Of a stretch of DNA of 64,000 nt, positions 36,551 to 47,862 are shown piece by piece (within the stretch, counting starts at the first letter, position 1; each line of letters begins with the position of its first letter). The notes under the pieces were generated by a model. It worked only from the letters and a program-made list of their open reading frames with translations. It had not been told where the DNA came from and ran no database searches. The DNA lies in NCBI RefSeq assembly GCF_963966145.1, contig NC_091047.1, positions 12,028,001-12,092,000 of the forward strand, written 5' to 3'. Source of the DNA: Tenebrio molitor. Taxonomy: Eukaryota > Arthropoda > Insecta > Coleoptera > Tenebrionidae. Position numbers and translations under genes: made by a program.

Positions 36551-38408
36551 GAATCATTTTGTAGTTATGAAAGTTTTGTCGAAATTATGTAAACAATTAA
36601 CCTGTGAGATGAATTCAATCCTTGTACTATATTATTTAGTCGTCGACTCGACGAAATCCACTAGTATGTCTCTGTTGGGAGTCAAAGAGACTTGAATCCG
36701 AATCGAAATACTTTTGCCAAGTTGGAACAAACAATGTTTGCTTTACTCCAGTGTGTTTCGTGCTCACAAAAGCAAGAACTTGGTTCAAGAACATTTAACA
36801 TCAGATTTACCACTCTGTCGCAGTAGCTTTAAACCGTACTCGTTCCTAAATGACTTTGATACACTTTTAATTTTAGTTGGTAGGCATGAGAGGATCCCGT
36901 CGGCTGTTAATAACCGAGATTGGGCCCTTTCAGACGACGACTTTAATCGAGTGGTGATGAAAGTTCGCGGTGTACGTGCGCCTTAACGATCATTTCAGAC
37001 GATTTGATTTCGTGCCAGTGGTATCTCGTTTAAGCGGAATTCGATAGCATGCTGGTCGTTAGGCTACCATTTAGGGCGAACATGCTATTTCCATCATATT
37101 TCCTGGCGGATTTGGGCCCTGTCCGACGACTCGAGTGTTTTACCCAATGACGTATGGGCCATTACCGGGATCACATGCCATTATTTACGACCATTCCAAT
37201 TACATATGCACACTTCGCCGTTTTCATTTTCGCTGGGCGGAGTCGCATTGCCGCTAATATCTCCGTGTCTCATTATAAATATGGACACAAGAAGTGCTTA
37301 GTAATGCCATAAGCCGTGGCCATTAAAATCAGCTTTGGCAAGTGGCAGAAGCACGCTTTTTCGCCGCTCTAGCTCTACTCGGGCACGCAAAACATAGTTG
37401 CGCAACGAACCATCCTCTAACCAAATTACTCTTTTTGCGAGATTATCAAAAAGTGCGCGATCAATTTAAGGCTGGTCGGGGTGTCAGACGCAGCACGGTT
37501 GGATTACTGTAACTTATTAAGGAGTTGTCCTTTTAAAAGTCGCGCGGAGATATCGATCGGGAGTGGTGAAGTTGAGCGATTAATGTAGAGGTACTTGATG
37601 AGGCCAATTTGTGTAAAAATTGTTCTGGTACCAACTACCAGAACTGCTCGGTAGAGATTATTATGTAAAGCGAGTTATTAAATTGAAATTAGGACTGACT
37701 CCGTTTTAAACAACCATCATTTCTAACCGAAATTACTTAATAACATGTCTATTCTAAAATAGTTTATGATTTATACACGGATTGAAAATTAGTCATGCAA
37801 ATGTGATCTAATTTATAACCACATCGTGAATGGCCCAGGTCTGGTTCTTTCTTTTAATGGGAGAGCCGCTCGACTGCATACAATTCACCAGATTACTTGG
37901 AATTTTGCTATTGTTGAGAAAACTAAGCTTTTTCTCAATTAATTCAGCCAATTTGCGTCAAGAGCTTTGCTTATGCAAATTAGGGATTATCTAATTTATT
38001 TTTCAGATTTGCATCTGAAATTTTTTTAATGAATTTAATAACCTAATTTCCTTCGTAAACAGCCATATACTTTACAAGATTTTATTTATAAGCAGCTTCA
38101 ATTATCCAATTACGAACATTTAAATTTTATAAATTTTTAATTGGTTACAAATTTACGATAATCGCCGCCATTCACAACTTTCGCTAATAAATGTACAAAT
38201 CATAATAAAAGAAATCACAATTTATGTTACTGTCAAATTACATATACCAAGTGGTTTATGAATGACGTTTGCACCGTTGATATTGTTGGGATAGGAACTA
38301 CGAAATCTCGTTAGATTCTAAAAGGTTCTGCTCTTTTTTAGTAACTACCATTTTAATTTATAATTTACAATACAAAAAACTATTGTTTTTGTTTGTTTTG
38401 ATAATATA
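36551..38408. other. Non-repetitive DNA, no gene recognised
   Basis: A 90-codon ORF at 36714-36986 has no domain. 36880-37590 is comparatively GC-balanced and free of repeats, then AT-rich DNA follows. Confidence 0.3.
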
Positions 38409-38554
38409 CAGGGTGATTTACGAGTAATAATAAACCTAACGAATAATTAGGTGGAATAATTGCTTAACTTCCCAATCTTTAGTCGTATGGGGGACATGTA
38501 TTGTTGGTTGCATCACAAATTTTGTTAGGCTCGTGATTCACGTGATTCACCCTG
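38409..38554. repeat. Family A relative with intact CAGGGTG ends
   Basis: Starts CAGGGTGATTTACGAGTAAT and ends ACGTGATTCACCCTG, flanked by TA on both sides. It shares TGTATTGTTGGTTGCAT and the GTTAGGCTCGTGATTC segment with family A, but its arms are much less alike, so it is an old or recombined copy. It shows where the true ends of the family probably lie. Confidence 0.65.
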
Positions 38555-41500
38555 TATAGTTTTTGCAAGCATAATACAATATTATATTTCACAGTATATT
38601 TTTGCCAGTGTTGCTTTAATTTAATTGTCAGATTCTCAACAATAGAAAAAAAAACTCAAAATTTTCAGTGTCAGATATACATGTTGGTATACTCAACTGA
38701 ATAAGCTTTGTCGTCAGAAAATAGAGACATTATCTTCTGCCACTGAAAGTTTCTTATTGTTGCAAATTGTTCCTTGCACGCAATCTCAGGAAATACTCGT
38801 CTAGTGTTGAAAGTTTTTATTGTCAGAAACATCTGACACGATCGTTTGTTTTTCTGATTTGGTGAAACATTAACTTAGATTTTTCTGTCCATAACAGATG
38901 TACACAATTTCTTTACAGAATAAATGCCGTGATAGTTTTTAAGTTTAAATATGTAGTGAAATAGTTTTTAATACTAAAAGTTAGCTGCTCATTAGTTTGC
39001 ACCGAACGCATCAAAGGGGTTGAATCAGTTGTATTTTATTTCCAGGATGCTTCGTAATCTATTATTTGAAAAAATATTTTTCACGTTGTAAATTTATTAC
39101 TTCTTTTTTTTTAAACTATCAGAGGTGGCTTGAAAATTAAACTTAAATAAATAATAATTATTGTGACACTAGTTACCAGTTATCACTTATCAATTATCCT
39201 AAACAGAAACAGAAGTGAATTAGCCGAATACAAGTGCCACTGTTCAAGTTGTATATTTATTTTTGACGACTAGAGCAACCTCATTTGATTTACATTCGAT
39301 GCCTACGACGCGATGTGGTGAATTTAAAACAATACAAAGATTCTGTTCAATCCGTCAGATGCGAACGATGTGGACTAGTGAACAACTACCCTAACTGAAT
39401 TGTAAGCCAATCCAGCTACAGTGAATAATGGAATTATTATCGTTTCTGTTACGTCATGACAAATCTAATAGTTACCGAAAGTTATTTTATAAAAAAGTCA
39501 TATAGATTTTCTACAGGGTGATTTCGAAATTGAGGCGTTCGTTGTAACACGAGGTAGAGCTTATTTCATCAAGATGTACATGTACAAAAAGTATTGGTTG
39601 CTAGTGACGGCTGGTGGAATAATGACGTGGTAACTTACGTCCATCCAGACTTTTCGCGCTGCCACCCGGTATACCTTCTGAGGGACCACCATAGCTGCCT
39701 CGACGTTCCAACAATACAGCACAGATTCGACACAACTTCCATTGTTTTTTATTTGACCAATAGAAAGTACCTAAATGTAGAATTCGCAAATAGCAAATAA
39801 CAAATCAGGAGTGGTCAAAATTTAATACATAATACTTTTACAGTGACACTTATAAATAGCACACACATATTTTATGTAAATTGAGAATCTTTTTTATTTT
39901 TGTAAATTAGGTATAATCGTTATCAGAATATGTAAATAGAACAAAGTTAACAAGCCAAAGTTAAGAGTTATATTTACGAGACATGTTTTTGTGAATTAAT
40001 AGAAAATAACTGTTTGTGGTAAAAAATTTAATGGAAAAATTCCCCGAATGACGGACCTTAATTTTTCAAGAACGTAAAATAAACGTTCTTGATTTTTAAA
40101 ATAGCAGTTGAAATTTAGTGTTGACTGAATCTTTACGGCGACGATATTTTTAATTTCCTCTGCGAGATTTCAACTCGGAATTATTACAAAGCACGAACGT
40201 AAAAACTGTCAAAAATAATTTAAAAAATTCCTAAAATCCCTTATCAAATGGCATAAAACTTTGCAGTCGACTATAACGAACAATGTTATTTACGTTCGGT
40301 CCCCAATTTATAGGTAATAATTTTTAATTGACAATTAAAAAGCTGAAGTAATTTAAGGCATTATTTATTTTTAAATGCCAGTCACGTTTCATCTACTTTC
40401 GAATGGACTTTTAATCTTTATAGACTTGTTAATGATTATTTAAATCATCATTATCTGCTGTTGTTATCTGACGTGCGCTGCGGACCAAAAGTCAAACACT
40501 CTGTTAAGCGTATACTGCTCCCAGCAGATAATTACCGGGCTCGCCGAAGTGGGCCCTACGGAGCGACCTCGACGGCGGCCAAACAAACTTATTAAAACCC
40601 GAAGTGTACAATTACTTGACCCATTAGACCCGATTATGATCGGGGTCTAGGTGACTTATAAGTACCTGCACGTTGCGATCAATCGGTTTCTCGGAGCCAA
40701 TTTCTTACGGCCTGAAATAATAGCGACTCCGCCGTCGTTTCACGCCGCCATAAAAATACACTCTCCTGCATGTGCAGGAGGTAAGAATAATGATCCGTTT
40801 ATTAGTTTTGTGTGGAGACCGCATCGCAAACATCTGTCCCGACGCGTTGCCACGTCATATTTTCCACTTACGATACGACCTCCTCATTAAATTTACTGCC
40901 GCCCCCTAAACTTGACATATTTTTTTATATCAATGTCAGAAATTCGGTCATATAGACGTCCATTTAAACATGATATATGGCTCCATTTCTTGTTTCATAT
41001 CTTATTTGATAATAATTCCGAGATGGAGCTTTCGGAATGGAAACGGCTCGACTTCGCTTCATTATCTCTTTTATGTCAGTGTAAATTTGAAATTTTGTAT
41101 CTGTAAGCCAGCTGATGGGACATTTGAAAAATGATAAGGACCGTATTGGATTTCATTAAAATTGTTAAGGAGACGACGTCCTGCCCTCTGAATACGATAC
41201 TCTCGTTATTAATTTATTTTCTCTTTTTACGATGTAATTTTATAGCCTTGTTATTGCTGAGCGGCGTAGATCCGACTAATAGATTAACCCTTATATTGTA
41301 AGCCAAAAGCATAATTTATGCTTTTGCCGGAATAAGAAATCTTCCGCAACAAAAGCCGACATTCTTCAAAAACTTGGAGAACACACAAAAACGCCAGACG
41401 AAAGACCGCTCGTGCCAAAAAATTAATTACAGAAATGAGCTTCGCCTTCTACACGTCCCATATTGTGTACACATCCCAACAAAAAAATTCAATATATTCC

Positions 41501-41967
41501 ATTAAAAATATCGAGCTTCATAAATTGTAAATTCTTTTTGTAAAAACCCGTTCTTTAATGTGATTGCTGCTCGTATCCGGCCGAATGTTTACTCATGCAT
41601 GATTATTATACTCGTGTATTTTTAATTACACGGTGTATAAGCTCTAATGATAATGAACAAGGAAACCAGGTATTTAACCTGTCAGAAGGCATAAGACTCT
41701 GACGCCATTATTAAGCGCCTTTTAATAATAAAGCCTTTCGAAAAAATGAGATCTGTTTGGAAGTCATGTCGCTCGCGTTGTCAAGTATGGATCGTCGCTT
41801 TTATCTCCCAACAGCATCATTTTTAATGACGGCTATTGATAAGCAGGTCGAGGGAATTAATAATGGAACGAATTCGGCCGTTACGGGCCTGATTTTTATT
41901 AAAGCTCGGCATGCAACCAATAATTTCCAGCTGAGCTTGGTCGAGTGGATACGGCGGCCTCGGTCTC
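38555..41967. other. Non-repetitive DNA up to the provirus target site
   Basis: 39594-39800 (both strands), 40651-40890, 40912-41106 and 41757-41990 are short ORFs without recognised domains; the last runs into the LTR. 40440-41970 is a more balanced, repeat-free block that continues across the insertion at 50017. CAGGGTGATTTCG near 39516 resembles a TE end without a partner. Confidence 0.3.
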
Positions 41968-41971
41968 TGCA
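41968..41971. repeat. Target-site duplication (TGCA), left
   Basis: TGCA precedes the left LTR edge and is repeated at 50013-50016 directly after the right LTR. Ty3/gypsy-type integrases commonly make 4- to 6-bp duplications. The reconstructed empty site is a CTGCAG palindrome. Confidence 0.9.
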
Positions 41972-42421
41972 AATTATATTTTCTTGTTAAATAAACAAGT
42001 TTTAAAAAAAGAACTTTATTTACAGACACAACGGCGGTACAACGACTAATAACAACTGATTACAACTGATTATCAATCTTGCTCTTACAGACATATATAT
42101 AGGTTTTTCTTGTTTTGAAACTAATTGAAAACAGTGTTAATGTGACAGGGTTAAATATCTATAATTTGATAAGAATATGAATGATGGGCTCACAAATCTA
42201 GCTATGATATTTGGAAATAGTGGATAACATTGTATTCTTACTATAATTCGGTTAAAGAACTCTAACTGTAATGAGTAAGTGACATTATAATTGCTTAAAT
42301 AGCGGGGTCAGATATCTAACTGAAATTATATTTTTACTGTTTATGAAATAATGCGGTTAAAGAACTTATTCTGGAATAAACAAGTACATTATATAAAATT
42401 GGTGAGGTCAGATATCTAACT
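41972..42421 (-). repeat. 3' LTR
   Basis: 450 bp, offset 7,591 bp from the 5' LTR copy, with no difference seen by eye. The minus strand starts AGTTAGATATCTGACC. The upstream part (U3) holds a roughly 100-bp tandem repeat (42222-42321 and 42322-42421). The last four env codons and the env stop lie in its first 14 bases. The polyadenylation signal AATAAA (complement at 42015-42020) is 44-49 bases before the 3' end. Confidence 0.97.
42015..42020 (-). promoter_or_regulatory. Polyadenylation signal in the 3' LTR
   Basis: The minus strand reads GTAAATAAAGTTC. AATAAA lies downstream of the inferred transcription start motif, so R would lie between the start (near 42067) and the cleavage site shortly after this hexamer. 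The same hexamer is present in the 5' LTR. Confidence 0.65.
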
Positions 42422-44114
42422 CCTCCCTCCTTAAGTTCGAAAATAAAATTGGTTTATTTTCGATTTTTTCTTCTGGACTTGGGTTCTCCGGGGTTGAATT
42501 TGTGGTTTTCTTGTAGCAGCGATTTTTCAATTTCCAGAGTAGTAAACAGCACACGGCAAGGGTCAGGACAACAAGTATGCTGATGTAGACGGGGTGGCTT
42601 TGGTGATACTCTACAATTCGAGGGGTGTGGATTGATGAGGCTTCCTTTTTCAGTTGGGAAATGTCGTCTAAATCGATGTGACGTAGGTTCAGGTGTTCGA
42701 TAGTAGGGTGGTTTTCAACTTCTTCTGTTCTAACTTCCGGGAGTATGAAGGGTTCACCTAGTATGGAGTTTTCCTCATTGATGTAGGTGGATTCCTTGTT
42801 TTTGATTTTACAGTGGTGAGGGATTTTGATAACACTGGGTTTTTCTATGATGAAGTAGCCGTTACTTTCACAAGATTTTTCAAGTTTGGATATAGTTGTT
42901 CCTGGGATGACTAAAACACAGTTATGACTCAGTCTTTTAGTGATCGTATGAGGTGTGTGGATTGGTGTTAGGGAACATTTCTTCTTCTTCACGTTCAGGA
43001 TTAGTGATATGACGCAATCTTCTCCGTTGGGGTTTAGTTTGTCTGGACAGATGTAGAGGTCTTCTATGGCACCACATGGCTCGTCTTCATATTGATGGTT
43101 TAGCGAGCTGAGCATTAGGAATGGTTGTTCGGGTATTATGGTTAGGTTGTTTTGAGGAATTGGGTATAGGTGGTAATAGTCGAAGTTGTCGGAATTGAAG
43201 ATAGGCATGATTATTGCGAAAATAATTTTATCTTTAATAAAGGAAGCTCTTAGATCAATCAATTGGTAGTATGAAAGGATGTTTTGGAAAAATGGTATTT
43301 TATCGATTTTATAGAGGTTGGTTAATGTATTTAAAATATGTTTTATGTCAGAGACGGAAATGATGGAATTGTGTACAGTATTTAATTTTGCAAATGTAAC
43401 AGCATTTTCTAAGTTGTCCAATAGTGTTATTAAATTTTGTGAGTTTAAAATGATCTGATCTAGGGTATTCTGTGCTCTGAGAAAACTTGAAATATCATCA
43501 AAAGATTTAATGAGATTATGTTCGAAGTAATTCAGTCTGGATTCTATTAATTTTTGATTATTGTTGAGTGTGGTAATTGTATGATTGTAATGATCGATTA
43601 AGTGTTGAGTCAAAGAAATTTGCATTTGCATTTGTTCATTTATAGATTTTTGATTACGTGAAAGGGTATCGATTGCTTTTTCGAAATTGGTTGCGTCTTC
43701 CGAATCTAATGTACCAAAAAGAAATTTTGACGTTTTTCCTACGAAGTCTATTAGTCCTCTTTTAGTTCTAATATGTGGGGCGAGATTTTTTAATTTATTG
43801 TCCGCTTGTTTAATTAGAAAATGAGCGTGTGTCAGTAAGTTGTTTAATATATTTCGATAGGTGACTCTAGAACTAAACGTTGTGTAATTACTTAAAGTAT
43901 TATTGATTATGTTATAATATGTAATCGTATTATCTAATAGTTTAACTAAGGGGGCTAATTCTACATAGTGGATGAAGGTGTGTTTAGATTCTATTATTTT
44001 TCCTTTTCCTAAGTGGAATGGGAGGATTTGCGAAGGGATCGGGGTTACTTGGATGTCTTCTGCTTGTACCACTAGGTACGCAAGCGAGATGATGAAAATG
44101 TGTTTAGCGATCAT
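42408..44114 (-). CDS. env: Envelope glycoprotein (Env), intact
   Basis: 568 residues. An N-terminal hydrophobic signal peptide (about residues 1-18) is followed by the surface part. A furin-type site RTKR at 116-119 is followed by a hydrophobic, glycine-containing fusion-peptide-like segment starting at Gly120. Next come long heptad-like stretches (about 140-240), a cysteine-rich region (about 347-435), a single transmembrane segment (about 509-527) and a 40-residue cytoplasmic tail. Known family: errantiviral Env proteins are related to baculovirus F fusion proteins. The ATG overlaps the end of pol by 11 bases. A splice acceptor ends just before the ATG, so translation from spliced RNA is expected. 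The stop codon lies inside the 3' LTR. No stop or frameshift was seen. Confidence 0.93.
   Translation of the reverse strand: MIAKHIFIISLAYLVVQAEDIQVTPIPSQILPFHLGKGKIIESKHTFIHYVELAPLVKLLDNTITYYNIINNTLSNYTTFSSRVTYRNILNNLLTHAHFLIKQADNKLKNLAPHIRTKRGLIDFVGKTSKFLFGTLDSEDATNFEKAIDTLSRNQKSINEQMQMQISLTQHLIDHYNHTITTLNNNQKLIESRLNYFEHNLIKSFDDISSFLRAQNTLDQIILNSQNLITLLDNLENAVTFAKLNTVHNSIISVSDIKHILNTLTNLYKIDKIPFFQNILSYYQLIDLRASFIKDKIIFAIIMPIFNSDNFDYYHLYPIPQNNLTIIPEQPFLMLSSLNHQYEDEPCGAIEDLYICPDKLNPNGEDCVISLILNVKKKKCSLTPIHTPHTITKRLSHNCVLVIPGTTISKLEKSCESNGYFIIEKPSVIKIPHHCKIKNKESTYINEENSILGEPFILPEVRTEEVENHPTIEHLNLRHIDLDDISQLKKEASSIHTPRIVEYHQSHPVYISILVVLTLAVCCLLLWKLKNRCYKKTTNSTPENPSPEEKIENKPILFSNLRREELDI
42422..42432 (-). 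other. Polypurine tract
   Basis: AAGGAGGGAGG on the minus strand directly abuts the 3' LTR. In reverse-transcribing elements this is where plus-strand DNA synthesis is primed. It lies inside the env reading frame. Confidence 0.9.
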
Positions 44115-47100
44115 CCTGTAAAAGAGAACCAGTGCTAAATTTTCTTGGTTCTTTGACTGTTGCTTTATGATAGGTACCTTGACGAGTTTTTAATTTTTTA
44201 TCATTATTAGCAAGAATTTTACTGGAAATGAATTTAGGTTTAGCTTTGTTTCTTTCTTTAGTGCTAATATAAGCTGAATGTCCGGGTATAAATGTTTTAG
44301 GTTCTTCTCTAGTTGCGTTTAGTTTATCGACTATTTGTTCCTTTTTTGTTTGTGTTTTCTCTTTTATGTCAGCGTATAATGTTTGAACTTTTTCCTTATG
44401 TTGTTGGATATAATTACTGATGATTTTGGTATCTGTCATTTCAAAAGGGTCGTCTGAGTTAATGTGTCCTTTAACTATTTCGAAAGGGGTGTAGTTTGTT
44501 ACTGAGTGAATCGCGTTATTGTATCCGATGATGGCATAACTGATTAAGGTTTCGATACTATCGCGAGGTTTTTCTAATTTGAGACATCTGATTTCTTCGG
44601 CGAGTGTCGAATGGAATCTTTCTACGGGAGAATTACTGTTTGAGTTCTTTGGGGTTGTATAATGAAGTTCTATTTTGTGAAGTTTACAAAAGTCGCTTAG
44701 AACATTATTTTTAAATTCTCCACCGCAATCTGTGGTAATTTTTTGGGGTAGACCATGGTGTGAAATGAAGGTTAATAGACTATTTAATATGTTAATTGGA
44801 TTCAGCGAAGTGATACAATATGCTTGTCCATATCTCGAAAATGAGTCGAGGATGGTCAAAAATGAATGATTGAGGATTTTAAATGTGTCCATGTGTATGT
44901 GTTCGAATGGCTTGCTAGATGTCGGTGTTAAATTGAATTTTATTACAGGTGGGTTTCTTTCATATTTAGCGGTTTGGCATATTTCACAATTATTAACGTA
45001 CGCTGTTATATCTTTTATCATGTTTGGCCAATAGTAGTTTCTCTGAAGGGAATTGGTCATTTCGTTAATACCTTTGTGACATGTCTTGCTTTCATGATGA
45101 TATTTTAATTTTTCTTTTTGATCTTCCAGGTTTACGAGGTCTTGTAAGATGATGTTACTCTTGATGAATTTAAAGGCTGTATTTTTGAAATACATTTGGA
45201 CTGTTTTTATAAATCTTGGCTCAATTTCAGGACTTTTGAAGAATAAACAATGGGTTTGTTTGGGATCGAGGTTAGTTTTTAGTATGTTCACGGTGTTGGT
45301 TTCAAAATTTGTTAGAGGTATTGAAGCAGTTATTTTGGTTTTATCAAAAGCTTTTGTGATTTTAATGTTTGGTTTTAGTGCGTCTTTATTACAGTGGATT
45401 ATAATTTGGCTTTTAAAGTAATTTACAGGTTTATTTGTTATTGGGATTTCAAGAACGGGGTTTTCAATGGAGGTGTGTATTGTTTCGTTATCATCATAAT
45501 CGGGTGGTTTAATTTGGATATCGGATATGATATTAATTTTTTGTTTGCTTTTTAATTTGGAGGTTAGTTCTTTTAGTGAGGGGCAATCGAGAGTGGGTTT
45601 CGGATCAGGATTAGTTAAATATTTGTCAATGGTTTCTGAAATGTCGCCTTCATTTCCGATTGTGGAAAATCTATCATCGTCCTTTTCTAATGCATGTATT
45701 TCTATTCGCGACAAGGCATCAGCGTTGGTATTTTGTTTTCCTTTTTTATAAACGATGTTATAATTAAATTCTTCTAATTTGAGTCTCCATCTCACGAGTC
45801 GTGAACTAGGTTCTTTCAAGTTGAAAAGCCACTGCAGGGGTTTATGATCAGTCACTATCGTAAACTTATTGCCAAATAGGTATGGTCTGAAATATTTGGT
45901 ACTCCATACAATCGCTAAAAGTTCTTTTTCGATTGTACTGTAATTGCATTCAGCTGTGTTTAGGGTTCTGGATGCGTATGCAATTGGTAAATCTTTGCCA
46001 ATTTCTCCTTGACTTAGAATTGCACCTATCGCGAACTGGGAAGCGTCTGTAGTCAGTATGAATGGTTTGGAAAAATCTGGATATTGCAATATTGGTTCAT
46101 TGCTTAAAATGTTTTTACAATATTCGAAGGCGCGGCAAAATTCTGTTGTATGTAAAATTTTCTCACCTTTTTTCAGGCATTTTGTAAATGGTTTTGTAAT
46201 TTTCGCAAAGTTTTTGATAAATCGTCTGTAATATCCGAGTAAGCCTAGAAAGGACTTTATGTCTTTTACGGTTTTTGGTATGGGAAATTTCTTGATGGCT
46301 TCTATCTTTTTTGGGTTAGGTTTTATTCCGTCAGGTGTTATGACATGTCCTAAAAATTCTACTTCTTTACGAAGAAATTCTGACTTATCAAGCTGGATTT
46401 TAAATCTGCATTTGCGAAGTTTTTCAAAAACTAATCGTAGATTCGATGTGTGCTCTTGAAGAGAGGTCGAGAAAATGATTATGTCGTCCATGTATACGAA
46501 ACAGACTTTGCCTTGCAAATCTTTTAAAACATTGTCCATGACGCGTTGAAATGTGGCTGGGGCGTTTTTTAATCCAAAGGGCATTCTAACGTATTCGTAG
46601 TGTCCATTTTCGACATTAAAGGCAGTTTTGGGTATGGACTCAGGATCCATTTCAATTTGGTGAAATCCTGACGCAAGGTCGAGTGTTGTAAAATATTGGC
46701 ATTTGCCTAGTTTATCTAGTATATCGTTGATGTTCGGTAGAGGGTAACGGTCGTCTATTGTCTTTTCATTAATTTTCCTATAATCAACAACGATACGCCA
46801 TTTTGTCTTGCCGCTAGCATCCATTTTTTTTGGGACGATCCATATTGGGGAGCTCCATGGACTTTGTGAAGGTCTAATTATACCGTTTTCTAGCATTTGC
46901 TCTATTTGTTTTGCAACTTCTGCTTTATGGACGAATGGGTATCTATATGATTTTGTGTGGACTGGAATTTCGTCTGTCGTTTTGATTGTGTGTTTAACTT
47001 GATTAGTAAAAGTCAATGTTTTATCGTCGCTGTGGAATATATCTTTGAATTCGTGGCATAGGGACAAAATTGCTTTTTTTTCTTCGTCATTTAAATGATC

Positions 47101-47862
47101 TGTTCTTATGAGATTTTGTATGTCTGGGCTATGTTTGATGTTCTTTGATTTCGTTAAAAAGGAATCAAGGTGAAAAAAGTCGAAATGTTGTTGTTGTGAT
47201 GTCGGAAAACTTATGACATTTATCGGTGATTCTAATGTTAAGGTAATTCTATTGTTTGTGTTGTTGTGTACTTCCGTATTGGCAAAACCGTTGTCGGCTG
47301 TTGTTAATGTTTCTGGTACGTATAAGGCTTTTATTTTTTGTTCGGGAATTATGACGTCTCCTTTTAGGCAATTCACCGGTAGTTTAATTTTCATTACTTC
47401 GTGTGCATCGACACTAAAGGTAAACGATTTTTCGTGCGTTTGTCGAAAGAAAAGGGGTATGATTAAAGAATCGCTGATTAGTCGGTTATGTGTTAAATCT
47501 ATTGATAATTTTAATTTTAATAGGTCTCGGAGGCCAATAATACCGTCGAAAAAATCGTGAAAGTCGTAAAGGAGGAATTTAAAGTTGTCATCTGAACAAA
47601 ATTCTGAAAATGCGGGGATGTCGGCTTTATATTTAAGTTCCTTTTCACCTGTTGCCGTTTTAATTTTGGAATTTTCGTGGTAAATTGAAGAAGGGAAATA
47701 AGTTTCTGCGACAGATGGTCTTATTATTGAAATGAAACAGCCTGTGTCTATTAGTAATTTTAATGGTGGGTTTTGAATTTTGATATACGGTAGTGAGTTG
47801 CAAGTGGACACGTTGTTAATTTCGCATGTTATGTTGTTTGGTAAAATGGGCTGGCGTTTGGA
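44104..47862 (-). CDS. pol: Pol polyprotein (protease, RT, RNase H, integrase), entered by -1 frameshift
   Basis: The frame opens after a stop at about 47877 and needs no start codon of its own. Numbering residues from the GTG codon at 47811: protease DTG at 22-24; reverse transcriptase LDLASGF (catalytic Asp378) and YMDD at 440-443; RNase H TTDAS (Asp589), a KELLA Glu near 630 and VTDHK (Asp655); integrase zinc finger H906, H912, C942, C945; integrase core Asp975, Asp1028 and Glu1064, a D-x35-E spacing. The integrase-before-env order and the RT-RNaseH-IN sequence are Ty3/gypsy type. The C-terminal 130 residues are basic and no chromodomain is seen. No internal stop was found. About 17 codons precede the GTG if translation enters by frameshifting at 47862-47868. 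It overlaps gag by 34 bases. Confidence 0.95.
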   Translation of the reverse strand, partial: SKRQPILPNNITCEINNVSTCNSLPYIKIQNPPLKLLIDTGCFISIIRPSVAETYFPSSIYHENSKIKTATGEKELKYKADIPAFSEFCSDDNFKFLLYDFHDFFDGIIGLRDLLKLKLSIDLTHNRLISDSLIIPLFFRQTHEKSFTFSVDAHEVMKIKLPVNCLKGDVIIPEQKIKALYVPETLTTADNGFANTEVHNNTNNRITLTLESPINVISFPTSQQQHFDFFHLDSFLTKSKNIKHSPDIQNLIRTDHLNDEEKKAILSLCHEFKDIFHSDDKTLTFTNQVKHTIKTTDEIPVHTKSYRYPFVHKAEVAKQIEQMLENGIIRPSQSPWSSPIWIVPKKMDASGKTKWRIVVDYRKINEKTIDDRYPLPNINDILDKLGKCQYFTTLDLASGFHQIEMDPESIPKTAFNVENGHYEYVRMPFGLKNAPATFQRVMDNVLKDLQGKVCFVYMDDIIIFSTSLQEHTSNLRLVFEKLRKCRFKIQLDKSEFLRKEVEFLGHVITPDGIKPNPKKIEAIKKFPIPKTVKDIKSFLGLLGYYRRFIKNFAKITKPFTKCLKKGEKILHTTEFCRAFEYCKNILSNEPILQYPDFSKPFILTTDASQFAIGAILSQGEIGKDLPIAYASRTLNTAECNYSTIEKELLAIVWSTKYFRPYLFGNKFTIVTDHKPLQWLFNLKEPSSRLVRWRLKLEEFNYNIVYKKGKQNTNADALSRIEIHALEKDDDRFSTIGNEGDISETIDKYLTNPDPKPTLDCPSLKELTSKLKSKQKINIISDIQIKPPDYDDNETIHTSIENPVLEIPITNKPVNYFKSQIIIHCNKDALKPNIKITKAFDKTKITASIPLTNFETNTVNILKTNLDPKQTHCLFFKSPEIEPRFIKTVQMYFKNTAFKFIKSNIILQDLVNLEDQKEKLKYHHESKTCHKGINEMTNSLQRNYYWPNMIKDITAYVNNCEICQTAKYERNPPVIKFNLTPTSSKPFEHIHMDTFKILNHSFLTILDSFSRYGQAYCITSLNPINILNSLLTFISHHGLPQKITTDCGGEFKNNVLSDFCKLHKIELHYTTPKNSNSNSPVERFHSTLAEEIRCLKLEKPRDSIETLISYAIIGYNNAIHSVTNYTPFEIVKGHINSDDPFEMTDTKIISNYIQQHKEKVQTLYADIKEKTQTKKEQIVDKLNATREEPKTFIPGHSAYISTKERNKAKPKFISSKILANNDKKLKTRQGTYHKATVKEPRKFSTGSLLQDDR
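44115..44131 (-). promoter_or_regulatory. Splice acceptor for env mRNA
   Basis: The minus strand reads GGTTCTCTTTTACAG|G and then ATG. This is a pyrimidine-rich tract and CAG directly before the exon base at 44115. It pairs logically with the donor at 49325, giving an intron of 5,210 bases that removes gag and pol. Not experimentally known here; inferred from consensus and position. Confidence 0.75.

Noticed and set aside
45149..47560. Plus-strand ORFs of 64-115 codons across the pol gene
   Set aside because: Antisense shadows of intact pol, with no domain of their own.
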